Shown here piece after piece: positions 42,413-51,412 of a DNA stretch of 64,000 nucleotides. Each line of letters begins with the position of its first letter. Position 1 is the stretch's first letter. The translations under genes and the position numbers were made by a program. The notes under the pieces are model-generated. The model searched no databases. It was given only the letters and a program-made list of their open reading frames with translations, and was not told where the DNA came from. The DNA comes from Constrictibacter sp. MBR-5 (GTDB lineage: Bacteria > Pseudomonadota > Alphaproteobacteria > JAJUGE01). The stretch is taken from positions 496,001-560,000 of the forward strand of contig NZ_JBEPTK010000003.1 in assembly GCF_040549485.1 (NCBI RefSeq). The letters run 5' to 3'.

Positions 42413-43641
42413 GGCCGGACGGCCGGCGCGGTGCCGGGCCGCGACAGCAGCAGCGCCATGCCGCAGAGGACGGCCAACACCGCCACGGCATTGAACGCCG
42501 CGGCATAGCTGCCGGTTGCACCGATCACCACGCTGAACAGCGACGGCATCACCATCACGCCGAGGAACATCGAGAAGGCCCCGACGCTGGTGACCTCGGC
42601 GGCACGCGAAGGCCCGCCGATGCGCGCGTATTCGGCGTAGGCGAGGCCGGTGAAGCCGCTGGCCGTCGCACCGGCGACCGCGCACACCGCCAGAATGGCG
42701 GGCAGGGGCCAGTCCGGCCCGAAGAATCCCGCGACGACAGCCGCGGCGGCCATGACGACGCCCTGGGCGCCCAGCAGGACGCGCGGCGATATCCAGCGGT
42801 CCGCGACCCAACCCAGCACGATGCGGGACGTCACCGCGGCGACCTGATAGACGGCGAGGCCGAGTCCGGCGGACACGAGGGGGAAGCCGGCGCGCTCGGT
42901 CAGGTAGACGACCATGAAGGCGCCGAAGCACAGCTGCGCACCGGAATAGACGAAGGAGACGGCGCTGAGCAGCCGCAGTTCGGCGACCTCGACGATCAGC
43001 CGAAGCGGTCGCAGTGGGCCGCCGGGAAAGAGCGGCCGGCCGGGATCGCGATCCGAATCGTACGCGCCGCGCAGCCACTGGAGCATGAGCAGCAGGATCG
43101 TCATCGGCACCAGTTCGGCCAGCATCGCGTTGCGCCAGCCGACGGCGAGCAGAAGCGGCGGCATCACGATGCCGGCCAGGACGCCGCCGAGGGGCACCCC
43201 CGTCTGTCGGATGGCGAACACCAGGTTCACGACGCTGGGCGGCGTGCGGCGCGCCAGGATGTAGGAACTGGCCGGTGCCGTGGCGCCATAGCCGGTGCCG
43301 ATGACGAAGGCGCTGAAGGCGATCAGCGCGACCGTCCCGCCCAGCGCCGCCACCAGCAGGCTCGCCATGGCCGTCAGCAGGCAATACTGGTTGATCCGGA
43401 TCGGGCCGAAGCGATGGATGAAGCCCGGGCTGGCGATGGCGGAGATCATCCCGAACCCGTAGACCATGGAGATGTAGTAGCCGACGGTCGAGCCGGGGAT
43501 ACCGAGTTCAGCCGCGACTTCCGGCGCCGCCACCGACATCGAGTAGGCCGCCATCGTGCACAGCGTCTGGACCGCCAGCGTGCCGTAGAGGGCGCCGTGC
43601 GGAATGCCCGCCGCTCGTGCGGAAGCCGCCTCGGGCATCAC
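42409..43641 (-). CDS. MFS transporter (second of a tandem pair)
   Basis: The 410-residue protein has 12 predicted transmembrane helices. The loop between helices 2 and 3 carries GFIHRFGPIRI, and the second half has VLGWVADRW, the MFS repeat pattern. Around VFAIRQTGVPLGG it matches the neighbouring gene, so the two are paralogues. It overlaps the upstream MFS gene by ATGA. Substrate unknown. Confidence 0.88.
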   Translation of the reverse strand: MMPEAASARAAGIPHGALYGTLAVQTLCTMAAYSMSVAAPEVAAELGIPGSTVGYYISMVYGFGMISAIASPGFIHRFGPIRINQYCLLTAMASLLVAALGGTVALIAFSAFVIGTGYGATAPASSYILARRTPPSVVNLVFAIRQTGVPLGGVLAGIVMPPLLLAVGWRNAMLAELVPMTILLLMLQWLRGAYDSDRDPGRPLFPGGPLRPLRLIVEVAELRLLSAVSFVYSGAQLCFGAFMVVYLTERAGFPLVSAGLGLAVYQVAAVTSRIVLGWVADRWISPRVLLGAQGVVMAAAAVVAGFFGPDWPLPAILAVCAVAGATASGFTGLAYAEYARIGGPSRAAEVTSVGAFSMFLGVMVMPSLFSVVIGATGSYAAAFNAVAVLAVLCGMALLLSRPGTAPAVRP

Positions 43642-44837
43642 GAGACCTCCGCCGGCCGGACCCCGGGCGGAATCAGCAGCGCGACGGCGCCGAGCGCCGC
43701 ACCCGCCGCCAGTGCCGCATAGGCCGCCCCATAGCCGGCGCCGCTGGCGACGATCGCGGCGAACAGGCTGGGGCAGACGATCACCCCGGTGAACATCGCC
43801 ATCAGCATCGCGCCGCTGCCCACGGCGGCCGCGCCCTCGCCGGCGAGGCGCGCCGCCTCGCCGATGCCGACACCCGTCCAGCCGCCGGAGGTGAGGCCGC
43901 CAACGAAGCAGACCGCCAGGACGAGGGCGAACGGCCAGTTCGGTCCGAAGCCGGCGGCGGCAAACCCCGCGATCGCCATGCCGAAGCCCAGCCCGGCGAT
44001 GAGCCCGCGCCGTGCGGCGAACCGGTCCGCGATGACGCCGAAGGCGAGGCGGCCGACCAGGCCGCCCGCCTGGAAGACTGAGAGCGCCAGTCCTGCTTCG
44101 ACATAGCCGACACCGACGCGCTCGATCATGGTGACGACGACATAGGTGGCGAAGGCGACCTCAAGTCCCGCGAAGAAGATCGCGGCGAAGCCCAGGGCGC
44201 GCAGCAGCGGGTGCCGCAGGAGGAGGTTGATCGGCTGGAAGGCCGAGCGCCCGAACAGGCGTCGCCCGGGCTGCAGGTCCACGTCCAGGCTCCGGCGCAG
44301 CGGGATCAGCAGGCCGGCCAGCAGGATCGGCACGGCGGCAAAGGCGAGAAGCGCCGGCCGCCAGCCGAACGCGATGACGAGCGCCGGCGTCGCCGCGCCG
44401 GCGATCAGCCCGCCCACGGGCACGCCGGACTGGCGGATCGAGAACGCGATGTTGTAGAGGCGCGGCGGCGTATGGCGCGCCAGCACATGGGCGCCCGCCG
44501 GGATCGGCAGGGCGTAGACGGAGCCCAGGATGAGCGCGCTCGCCACCATCGGCGCCAGCCCGCCGACGGTCGCCAGCGCCAAGCCCAGGCCAATGCCGAC
44601 CAGCGCCGTCTGGCTGGCCCTGATGCCGCCGACCCGCATGATGAAGGCCGGGCAGAGCAGCGCTGCGCACGTCGCGGCGACATAGGCGATGGACATGTAG
44701 GCGCCGACGAGCGAGGGCGGCACGCCGAGGTCGAGCGCCATGGCCGGCGCCATCACCGGCACGGCGAACAGCGTCATGGTTGCGCAGACCTGGACCGAGA
44801 AGGTCGCCAGGATCGGGACGAGCGGCAGTTTCGCCAT
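43638..44837 (-). CDS. MFS transporter (first of a tandem pair)
   Basis: The 399-residue protein has 12 transmembrane segments, AFIMRVGGIRASQTALVG in the 2-3 loop and the paralogous IAFSIRQSGVPVGGLIAG. The next gene shares this sequence and the overall plan, suggesting a duplication. Both retain full length, so both may work, perhaps on related substrates. Confidence 0.88.
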   Translation of the reverse strand: MAKLPLVPILATFSVQVCATMTLFAVPVMAPAMALDLGVPPSLVGAYMSIAYVAATCAALLCPAFIMRVGGIRASQTALVGIGLGLALATVGGLAPMVASALILGSVYALPIPAGAHVLARHTPPRLYNIAFSIRQSGVPVGGLIAGAATPALVIAFGWRPALLAFAAVPILLAGLLIPLRRSLDVDLQPGRRLFGRSAFQPINLLLRHPLLRALGFAAIFFAGLEVAFATYVVVTMIERVGVGYVEAGLALSVFQAGGLVGRLAFGVIADRFAARRGLIAGLGFGMAIAGFAAAGFGPNWPFALVLAVCFVGGLTSGGWTGVGIGEAARLAGEGAAAVGSGAMLMAMFTGVIVCPSLFAAIVASGAGYGAAYAALAAGAALGAVALLIPPGVRPAEVS

Positions 44838-44936
44838 GCTTCGGCGGGATCTCGTGCGGCGGGCGTTTGTCCGATCATTTCGGGTCCGACCGCCGCTGTC
44901 CAGGGCCGAGGCTTGCGCATCGCGGTCCGGTGTGAG

Positions 44937-44953
44937 ACGTTATGACATAACGT
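44937..44953. promoter_or_regulatory. Zur-type operator upstream of znuA
   Basis: ACGTTATGACATAACGT is a perfect 17-bp palindrome with the GTTAT-N3-ATAAC core of alphaproteobacterial Zur boxes. It lies 22 bp before the znuA ATG, so zinc-bound Zur would block transcription or the early transcript. Confidence 0.85.
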
Positions 44954-44975
44954 TTCGCTGCTGAATGAGGTCGGG

Positions 44976-45986
44976 ATGCGCGGAGCTCTGGGCGTGGGCT
45001 TGGCTGCGGCGCTGTCGCTCGCGGGGGGAATGGGCGGCGCGCTGGCGAAGCCCTCGGTGGTCGTGTCGGTGGCGCCGGTGCATGCGCTGGTCGCCGGGGT
45101 GATGGCGGGCGTGGCGGAACCGAAGCTGCTCGTCTCCGGGGGCGCGTCGCCGCACACGTACCAGTTGCGTCCGTCGGACGCCCGCGCCCTCGGCGATGCC
45201 GATGTCGTCGTCTGGGTGGGCGAGGGACTGGAGGCGTTCCTGGTCAAGCCGATCGAGGCGCTGGGGCAGGGTGCGCGGTCCGTCGAGCTTTCGGAGGACG
45301 CCGATCTCGTCCTGCTGCCGAACCGCGAAGGCGGCGCGTGGGAGCCCGAGGACGCTGGCGGGGAGAAGCACGGCCACAAGCATGGCCACAAGAACGGGCA
45401 TGATCACCGGGCACACAAGGACCACGATCACGGCAAGGCCGCGCATGGCGGACACGACCATGGGGCGGAGGACATGCACGTCTGGCTCGACCCCGGGAAC
45501 GCGCGCCGGATCGTACGGCATGTCGCGGGCGTGCTGAGCGAGGTCGATCCGGAGAACGGCGTCGCCTATGCCGCCAACGCCGACCGCGCGGTGGCGCGCA
45601 TCGACGCTCTCGACGCGGAGCTCCGGTCGACGCTGGCACCAGTGCGGACGGCGCCTTACATCGTCTTCCACGACGCTTATCAGTATCTGGAGCACCATTA
45701 CGGGCTCAACGCGGTCGGATCCGTGACGATCAGCGCCGACCAGGTGCCGGGGGCGCGGCGTCTCCTCGAGATCCGCCGCAAGATCGCCGACACCGGCGCG
45801 CGCTGCGTCTTCAGCGAGCCGCAGTTCTCGCCGTCTCTGGTCGCCACCGTGACGGAGGGTAGCCCGGCGCGGGTCGCCCGGCTGGATCCGCTCGGCGCCA
45901 CGCTCGAGCCCGGCGCGGGTCTTTACGAGACATTGATGCGCGGGCTGGTGGCGTCCCTCCGGACCTGCCTCGACTCCGCCGGCTGA
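44976..45986 (+). CDS. znuA: Zinc ABC transporter substrate-binding protein ZnuA
   Basis: The 336-residue protein has a signal peptide (to about 24). Zinc ligands are His60 in GASPHTY, His168 in DMHVWLDP and His in VFHDAYQYLEHHYG. A His/Asp-rich loop sits at residues 132-162, the usual zinc-gathering loop of ZnuA. It captures zinc in the periplasm. RBS GAGG precedes ATG by 6 nt. No znuB, znuC or zur gene is adjacent; the next gene is convergent, so the permease must be elsewhere. Confidence 0.93.
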   Translation: MRGALGVGLAAALSLAGGMGGALAKPSVVVSVAPVHALVAGVMAGVAEPKLLVSGGASPHTYQLRPSDARALGDADVVVWVGEGLEAFLVKPIEALGQGARSVELSEDADLVLLPNREGGAWEPEDAGGEKHGHKHGHKNGHDHRAHKDHDHGKAAHGGHDHGAEDMHVWLDPGNARRIVRHVAGVLSEVDPENGVAYAANADRAVARIDALDAELRSTLAPVRTAPYIVFHDAYQYLEHHYGLNAVGSVTISADQVPGARRLLEIRRKIADTGARCVFSEPQFSPSLVATVTEGSPARVARLDPLGATLEPGAGLYETLMRGLVASLRTCLDSAG

Positions 45987-46025
45987 AGCCCCGCGGCAGC
46001 CTTCCCGGCGTGCCGCGTCGCGGCG

Positions 46026-46646
46026 TCAGACGATCGGAACGTCGACGACCTGGGTCTTGAACGCCGGCCGCGCGCAGAGGCGCTCGTACCATGCGGCGAG
46101 GGCCGGGAACGACGGCCGCTCGAAGTCCAGGCGGAACCAGCGGTGCAGGATCGGGCCGTAGGGGATGTCGGCGACGGTGACCGCGTCCCCGCAGAGGTAC
46201 GGCCGGCCCGCCATCCGCGCCTCGAGGACCTGGAAGAGGTCGGCGGTCTTGGCGACGGCCGCGGCGATGGCCGCCGGGTCGCGCTGCTCGGGCGGCGTGC
46301 GAACCAGTCCGTGGAAGATCGGCCCGTAGGTCGGGCCGACGGTCGTCAGCTGCCAGTCCATCCACCGCTCGGCGTCGGCACGCGCGCGCCGGTCGGCCGG
46401 ATAGAAGGTGTCGTGCCCGGAGGCGAGGTAGCGCACGATGCTGTTGGATTCCCAAAGGACGAAGCCGTCGGGCTCCTCCAGGGTCGGCACCAGACCGTTC
46501 GGGTTCTTGTCGAGATAAGCCTTCTCGCGATTGCCGCCGAACGGTCCGCCGATGTCGATCCGCTCGAACGGGATGTCGAGTTCGGCGCAGGTCCACACGA
46601 CCTTCATGACGTTGCTGGACGTCGGGCGGCCCCAGATCTTCAGCAT
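46026..46646 (-). CDS. Glutathione S-transferase family protein
   Basis: The 206-residue protein has an N-terminal thioredoxin-like domain with KIWGRPTSSNVMKVVWTCAEL, then NPNGLVPTLEEPDGFVLWESNSIVRYLA (the Glu-Ser glutathione-binding motif), and an all-helical C-terminal domain with GDAVTVADIPYGPILHRW. It joins glutathione to electrophiles or acts as an isomerase. Convergent with znuA. Confidence 0.92.
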   Translation of the reverse strand: MLKIWGRPTSSNVMKVVWTCAELDIPFERIDIGGPFGGNREKAYLDKNPNGLVPTLEEPDGFVLWESNSIVRYLASGHDTFYPADRRARADAERWMDWQLTTVGPTYGPIFHGLVRTPPEQRDPAAIAAAVAKTADLFQVLEARMAGRPYLCGDAVTVADIPYGPILHRWFRLDFERPSFPALAAWYERLCARPAFKTQVVDVPIV

Positions 46647-46715
46647 GCGAAACGTCCTCTCCCAGTTGGCTGCGCGGCAGGATAGTGCCGCCGGCCGAAG
46701 CGGGACAGCCCCCGG

Positions 46716-47597
46716 CTACTCCGCGAGGAAGGCCGTGACAAGATCCATGAATTCGTCGAGCTGGTCGTGATGCACCCAGTGCCCGGCATTGGCGATGTTG
46801 GCCACCCGTGCGTTGCGGAAGTGCTTCGCCCGGCCGTCCTTCTCCGGATCGCTCGCCCAGCTCTCCATGCCGCGCACCAGCAGCGTCGGGCAGGTGATCC
46901 GCGCCCAGAGGGCATAGGTCTCGTTCGGATCGAGCCCGGTGGGCCGGTCGGCGCGGACGTAGTTGTCGAACTTCCAGCTCCAGGTGCCGTCCTCGTTGCG
47001 GTTCATGCCGTGGACGGTCAGGTGCTCGGCGCGCTCCGGCGAGAGATGCGGGTTGGCCGCCTGCATCCGGTCGACCGCCTCCGCGAACGTCGCGTAGCGG
47101 CGCGGGATGCGGCCGGACAGGTCGCGCATTTCCGCCATCCACTTCACGATCCGCTCGTGGGTCGGGACCTTGGCGCGTTCGGCGATCTTGTCGGGCGACG
47201 AGCCCAGGCCCTCGATCGCCACGGCCTTGACCACCGTCTCCGGGAAGAGGCCGGTGTAGCGCAGCGTGATGGCGCCGCCCAGCGAGTGGCCGATGATGGT
47301 CAGCGGCTTCAGTTCGAGCTGGTGGACCAGCTGGGCGATGTCGCAGACATAGTCCGACATCGTGTAGACGCCGCCCTTGATCCACTCGGAATCGCCGTGG
47401 CCGCGCAGGTCCGGTGCTATGATGTGCCAGTCGTTGCGCAGCCGCTGCGCCACCCAGTCCCAGTTGCGGCAATGATCGCGCCCGCCGTGCACGAGCAGCA
47501 GCGGCGGCTTCTCGGGATTGCCCCAGTCGACATAGTGGAGACGGAGTCGCTGCGAGAAGTAGGCCCGCGAGATGGGGCCGGGAATGTCGGTGCTCAC
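46716..47597 (-). CDS. Alpha/beta-fold hydrolase
   Basis: The 293-residue protein has the oxyanion region LLVHGGRDHCRNWD, the nucleophile elbow GHSLGG (Ser105) and the catalytic His in GHWVHHDQLDEF. It resembles epoxide hydrolases and C-C bond hydrolases, but the substrate is not predictable. GTG is the start codon. It is followed in the same orientation by the GST gene 69 nt later. Confidence 0.88.
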   Translation of the reverse strand: MSTDIPGPISRAYFSQRLRLHYVDWGNPEKPPLLLVHGGRDHCRNWDWVAQRLRNDWHIIAPDLRGHGDSEWIKGGVYTMSDYVCDIAQLVHQLELKPLTIIGHSLGGAITLRYTGLFPETVVKAVAIEGLGSSPDKIAERAKVPTHERIVKWMAEMRDLSGRIPRRYATFAEAVDRMQAANPHLSPERAEHLTVHGMNRNEDGTWSWKFDNYVRADRPTGLDPNETYALWARITCPTLLVRGMESWASDPEKDGRAKHFRNARVANIANAGHWVHHDQLDEFMDLVTAFLAE

Positions 47598-47633
47598 GGT
47601 GTCTTCCTCGATAAACGCCCTGCGGGCGGACGG

Positions 47634-48374
47634 TCAGCCTTCGGCCAGGAACGCCGCATAGTCCTCGGCGACGTCCTCGACCGACGCCTCGAACAGCCGC
47701 CTGCCGTCCTCGACGGAGGCGAGCGACGGATCCGAGCCGATTCGGCCGTCCGGGAACTGGCGGCGATAGTCAAGCGCGTCGCGGATCTCGCCGACCGGGG
47801 CCACCTTGGGCTCCATCTGCGCCTGCTTCACCGATTCGGGATGAGCGTAGTAGCTGACCGAGACTTCGGACGGGGTGGCGTGGCGGCCTTCGGAATCTCC
47901 GTAGAGTTCGCGCGCCAGCTGCTTGGTGCGGCGGCCGGCGAACCAGTTGGCGAGGCGGCAGCGCAGCACGCCCTTCTCGCCCGCCATGCTCCGCTCGGCA
48001 TAGATCTCGGAGAAGGCCGTGGTGATCGTGGCGATGTTGCCGCCGTGGCCGTTCAGGAAATAGATGCGCTCGAAGCCGTGCCGCTCCAATGAGCCGATCA
48101 CGTCCTTCAGCACGGCGATGAACGTGCTCGGGCGATAGGTGATCGTGCCGGCGAAGGCCATGTGGTGCTGCGCCATGCCGATCGAGAGCGTCGGGCCGAC
48201 GAGGATGTCGCCCTTGGCGGCGACGCCGTCGGCGATGGTCTCGGGGCAGATCGCGTCGGTGCCGATCAGCCCGTTCGGGCCGTGCTGCTCGGTGGAGCCC
48301 ACGGGCATGATGATGCCCTTCGATCGGCCCAGATAGGCTTCGACTTCCTGCCAGGTGGACAGTTGCAGGCGCAT
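47634..48374 (-). CDS. Creatininase-family amidohydrolase
   Basis: ATG at 48374 follows CGGGAA. The 246-residue product has the metal-binding GSTEQHGPNGLIGTD, NGHGGN near the middle, and a C-terminal Glu in GRHATPSEVSVSYY. The family includes creatinine amidohydrolase and enzymes acting on related cyclic or small amides. It starts 129 nt after the aldolase stop and ends 36 nt before the alpha/beta hydrolase start. Confidence 0.85.
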   Translation of the reverse strand: MRLQLSTWQEVEAYLGRSKGIIMPVGSTEQHGPNGLIGTDAICPETIADGVAAKGDILVGPTLSIGMAQHHMAFAGTITYRPSTFIAVLKDVIGSLERHGFERIYFLNGHGGNIATITTAFSEIYAERSMAGEKGVLRCRLANWFAGRRTKQLARELYGDSEGRHATPSEVSVSYYAHPESVKQAQMEPKVAPVGEIRDALDYRRQFPDGRIGSDPSLASVEDGRRLFEASVEDVAEDYAAFLAEG

Positions 48375-48503
48375 GTCATGTTCCCGTGCTGCGGTCGGCG
48401 TGGCAGGGCCGAGGCTAGCCCATGCTGCACTGCAAGACCACCGTGGGAACGCGTCGTCGGGCAATGCGGCGGCAAGGCGTCCGACGCCCTGCCGCCGACG
48501 AGA

Positions 48504-49328
48504 TCAATAGGCCGGGCGGGAACCGCTGAGCGGTGCGGCCTCCTTCGGTGCCTCCAGGCCGGCGTCATGGCGGACCGACTTCGCGGCGGCGGTCGCGGCC
48601 GCCTGCATCATGCCCATCTCGCTGCTGAGCGAGACGAGCTGGAAGCCCTTCTTGATCATCTGCGCCGCATAGGCGGGGCTGCCGCAGTGCAGGCCGGCAT
48701 GCACGCCGTGCTGCTTCGCGCTCGCCAGGATCCTGTCCAGAGCCTCGACCACCACCGGGTCGGTCTGGTCCAGCTTCGCCTCGCGGCCCATCGACAGGCC
48801 GAGGTCGGACGGGCCGACATAGATGCCGTCCAGGCCCGGCGTGCTCATGATCGCGTCGAGATTCTGCATCGCCTCGACCGTCTCGATCATGGCGATGGCG
48901 AGCACCGTCTCGTTCGCCGCCTTGGGGCTGAAGCCGGGGCCGCCATAGAGCGAGTTCCGCGCGCCGGCGAAGCTGCGATAGCCGATCGGCGCGTACTTGC
49001 AGGCGCCGACCAGCTTCTCGGCCTCGGCGCGGGTGTTGATCATCGGGCAGATGATGCCGTAGGTGCCGGCGTCGAGCATCTTCATGATGATGCCGGGCTC
49101 CAGCCATGGCACGCGCGCGAGCGGCGTCGCCTCGCGGGTGGAGATCGCCTGCAGCATCGGCAGGGCGCTGCTGTAGTCGATCAGGCCGTGCTGGACGTCG
49201 ATGGTCAGCGAATCGAAGCCGCAATGCGCCATCGCCTCGGCCGAGACGCTGCTCGGAATGGCGAGCCAGCCGTTGACCACCGCGCCGCCGGATTTCCAGA
49301 TCGTCTTGACCTTGTTCTCGCGCATCAT
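48504..49328 (-). CDS. HpcH/HpaI-type aldolase
   Basis: ATG at 49328 follows AAGGGGAAA. The 274-residue class II aldolase has DSLTIDVQHGLIDY (Asp and the base His), ATPLARVPW, IICPMINTRAEAEKLVGACKY, then AMIETVEAMQNLDAI (metal Glu) and YVGPSDLGLSMG (metal Asp). It cleaves 2-keto-hydroxy acids to pyruvate and an aldehyde. A divergent promoter region separates it from the hydroxyacid dehydrogenase gene. Confidence 0.92.
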   Translation of the reverse strand: MMRENKVKTIWKSGGAVVNGWLAIPSSVSAEAMAHCGFDSLTIDVQHGLIDYSSALPMLQAISTREATPLARVPWLEPGIIMKMLDAGTYGIICPMINTRAEAEKLVGACKYAPIGYRSFAGARNSLYGGPGFSPKAANETVLAIAMIETVEAMQNLDAIMSTPGLDGIYVGPSDLGLSMGREAKLDQTDPVVVEALDRILASAKQHGVHAGLHCGSPAYAAQMIKKGFQLVSLSSEMGMMQAAATAAAKSVRHDAGLEAPKEAAPLSGSRPAY

Positions 49329-49492
49329 GGCGTTTCCCCTTTTCGATTCGACGTCGCTGCCGACGCGGGAGACTAGCCGCTCCCGGAGGTGGCGCGCCAC
49401 TGCCTTCCGGCTGCGGCCGAAACCGATCACTATGCGCCGCAATGCAAGAGCCCGTGCGCAGGAGCCTCGGGCCGAACGAGGAGGGAGCCGAC

Positions 49493-50461
49493 ATGAAGAA
49501 GCGCGTCATGATCCAGATGCCGATCACCGCGGGCATCGAGCGGGTGTTCGGCGAGCGTGGCGATATCGAATACGAACGCTTCACCGAACTGTCGGAGAAC
49601 AACATCCTCCAGCACATCGGCAATTACGACGCGGTCATCCTGGGCGTCGCGGCCTTCACGCCGCGCATCATCGAGAACGCGACCCGGCTGAAGATCGCCT
49701 CGCGCCACGGCGTCGGCTACGATTCCGTGGACGTGCCTGCGCTGACCAAGGCGGGCATCCCGCTGACCGTCGTCGGCACGGCGAACTCCGTCACGGTCGC
49801 CGAGCACGCGCTGTTCTTCATGCTGGCGCTCGCCAAGCGCGCGGTGCAGTACGACCGCGAGGTGCGCAAGGGCAACTGGAACATCCGCTTCGACCTGCCG
49901 GCCTACGACATCGCCGAGAAGAAGGTGCTGATCCTCGGCTTCGGCCGCATCGGCCGCCGCCTGGTGAAGCGGCTCGTCGCCATGGAAATGGACGTCTACG
50001 TCTACGACCCGTACGTGCTGCGCGACGCCATCTTCACCGCGGGCGCGACGCCCGTCGTCGACTGGAGGGCGGCGCTGCCCGACATGGACTTCGTCTCGGT
50101 CAACTGCCCGAAGAACGAGGAGACCACGGGCATGATTGGCACCGCGGAGATGGAGGCGATGAAGAAGACGGCCTTCGTCGTGAACACGGCGCGCGGCGGC
50201 ATCGTCGACGAGGCGGCTCTCTGCGACGCGCTGAAGCGCAACGTCATCGCCGGCGCGGGCATCGACCCGTTCGTCGTCGAACCGGCGACGGCGGACAACC
50301 CGCTGTTCGCGTTGGACAACATCCTCGTCTCGCCGCACTCGGCCGGCGTGACGCAGGAATCGATGTACCGGATGGGCGAGTGGGCGGCGCAGAACATCGT
50401 CGACTGCTTCGACGGCAAGCTGAACCCCGACAACGTCATCAACAAGGAAGTGCTGGGCTGA
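49493..50461 (+). CDS. D-isomer-specific 2-hydroxyacid dehydrogenase
   Basis: ATG at 49493 follows GAGGAGGGAGCCG. The 322-residue enzyme shows RHGVGYDSVDVPAL, the NAD fold ILGFGRIGRRLVK, VNTARGGIVDEAAL with the catalytic Arg, DPF (Glu-like acid step) and the active-site His in SPHSAGVTQES. It reduces 2-keto acids or oxidises D-2-hydroxy acids. Adjacent aldolase and TPP enzyme suggest a shared keto-acid pathway. Exact substrate unknown. Confidence 0.92.
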   Translation: MKKRVMIQMPITAGIERVFGERGDIEYERFTELSENNILQHIGNYDAVILGVAAFTPRIIENATRLKIASRHGVGYDSVDVPALTKAGIPLTVVGTANSVTVAEHALFFMLALAKRAVQYDREVRKGNWNIRFDLPAYDIAEKKVLILGFGRIGRRLVKRLVAMEMDVYVYDPYVLRDAIFTAGATPVVDWRAALPDMDFVSVNCPKNEETTGMIGTAEMEAMKKTAFVVNTARGGIVDEAALCDALKRNVIAGAGIDPFVVEPATADNPLFALDNILVSPHSAGVTQESMYRMGEWAAQNIVDCFDGKLNPDNVINKEVLG

Positions 50462-50473
50462 CGCCCGGTAGCC

Positions 50474-51259
50474 TCAGCGGCCGCCGCGCGCCAGTTCGAT
50501 GCGCGGCGCGCCGCCGAGTGCCACCTGGATCTGGGCCGGCATGACCGACATCGGGTCGATCGCGTCGTCGCCGACCAGCACCTCGAAATGCAGGTGCGGC
50601 CCGGTCGAGCGGCCGGTCGTGCCGACATAGCCGATGATGTCGCCGGCCTGGACGGTCATCCCGGGGGCGAGGCCGGGCGCGTAGCTCTGCAGGTGCGCGT
50701 AGGCCGTGCCGATCGGGCCGTGCGCGATGCGGACATAGTTGCCGTAGCCGCCGTTCCACCCCGCGGTCTCGATCGTGCCCGCGACGGCCGCGCGCACCGG
50801 CGTGCCGGCGGGCGCGGCGAGGTCGATGCCGGCGTGCAGCCTGTCGCCGCCCAGGATGGGATGCTCGCGCATGCCGAAACCGGAGGTGAAGGTCGCCCCG
50901 GAGACCGGCAGCACGAAGCCGTCCACGGCTTCCGCTTCCGTCACCGCGAAGGCCGGCACGGCGGTGCGCCCGGCATTGCGGACCGTCCGGCCGGTGCGCG
51001 CCGGCGGAACCAGCCAGACGCCGCTCGCCCGGCTCCAGCCGGAGGGCGCCGGAATCCACTTCATCCGCCCGTCGGGTGCCATCGCCAGCTGCGTGCCCTG
51101 CCGGCCCGGTGCGGTTACGGCCCCAGGCGTGTGGTCGATGCGGTTCACGAGCCGGTACTCGAGGCCCGCGGGCATTCCGCCACCCGACAGGCAGCCGCCG
51201 AGCAGGAGCGGGAGGAGCACGGCTGCAAGCATGCCGCGGGGGGGAAGGTTGCGATGCAT
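50474..51259 (-). CDS. M23 (LytM-type) peptidase, lipoprotein
   Basis: The 261-residue protein has a lipoprotein signal (LLLGGC). The C-terminal LytM domain has HAGIDLAAPAGTPV, then GNYVRIAH and HLHFEV. The first metal His lies in DRLHAGID and the last in PHLHFEV, so it may be an active peptidoglycan endopeptidase. It converges on the hydroxyacid dehydrogenase gene and is unlikely to share its pathway. Confidence 0.88.
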   Translation of the reverse strand: MHRNLPPRGMLAAVLLPLLLGGCLSGGGMPAGLEYRLVNRIDHTPGAVTAPGRQGTQLAMAPDGRMKWIPAPSGWSRASGVWLVPPARTGRTVRNAGRTAVPAFAVTEAEAVDGFVLPVSGATFTSGFGMREHPILGGDRLHAGIDLAAPAGTPVRAAVAGTIETAGWNGGYGNYVRIAHGPIGTAYAHLQSYAPGLAPGMTVQAGDIIGYVGTTGRSTGPHLHFEVLVGDDAIDPMSVMPAQIQVALGGAPRIELARGGR

Positions 51260-51412
51260 TCCCCCGTGATAGCCGCGCCCGCTTAAGCGCCGGTAAACCA
51301 GGATCGAGAAGGCCGGTGCGCCGCTTCGCCGGCGCCCTCGACGGTTGCCCGTTTCGCCGCGGTACCGTTCCGGGCTATCACGTCCTCAGGAAGCGCGATG
51401 CAGGAGCGAGCG

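Noticed and set aside
45361-45440. Short repeats of CACAAG/GGCCAC type
   Set aside because: They encode the His-rich zinc loop of ZnuA; not a CRISPR or regulatory repeat.
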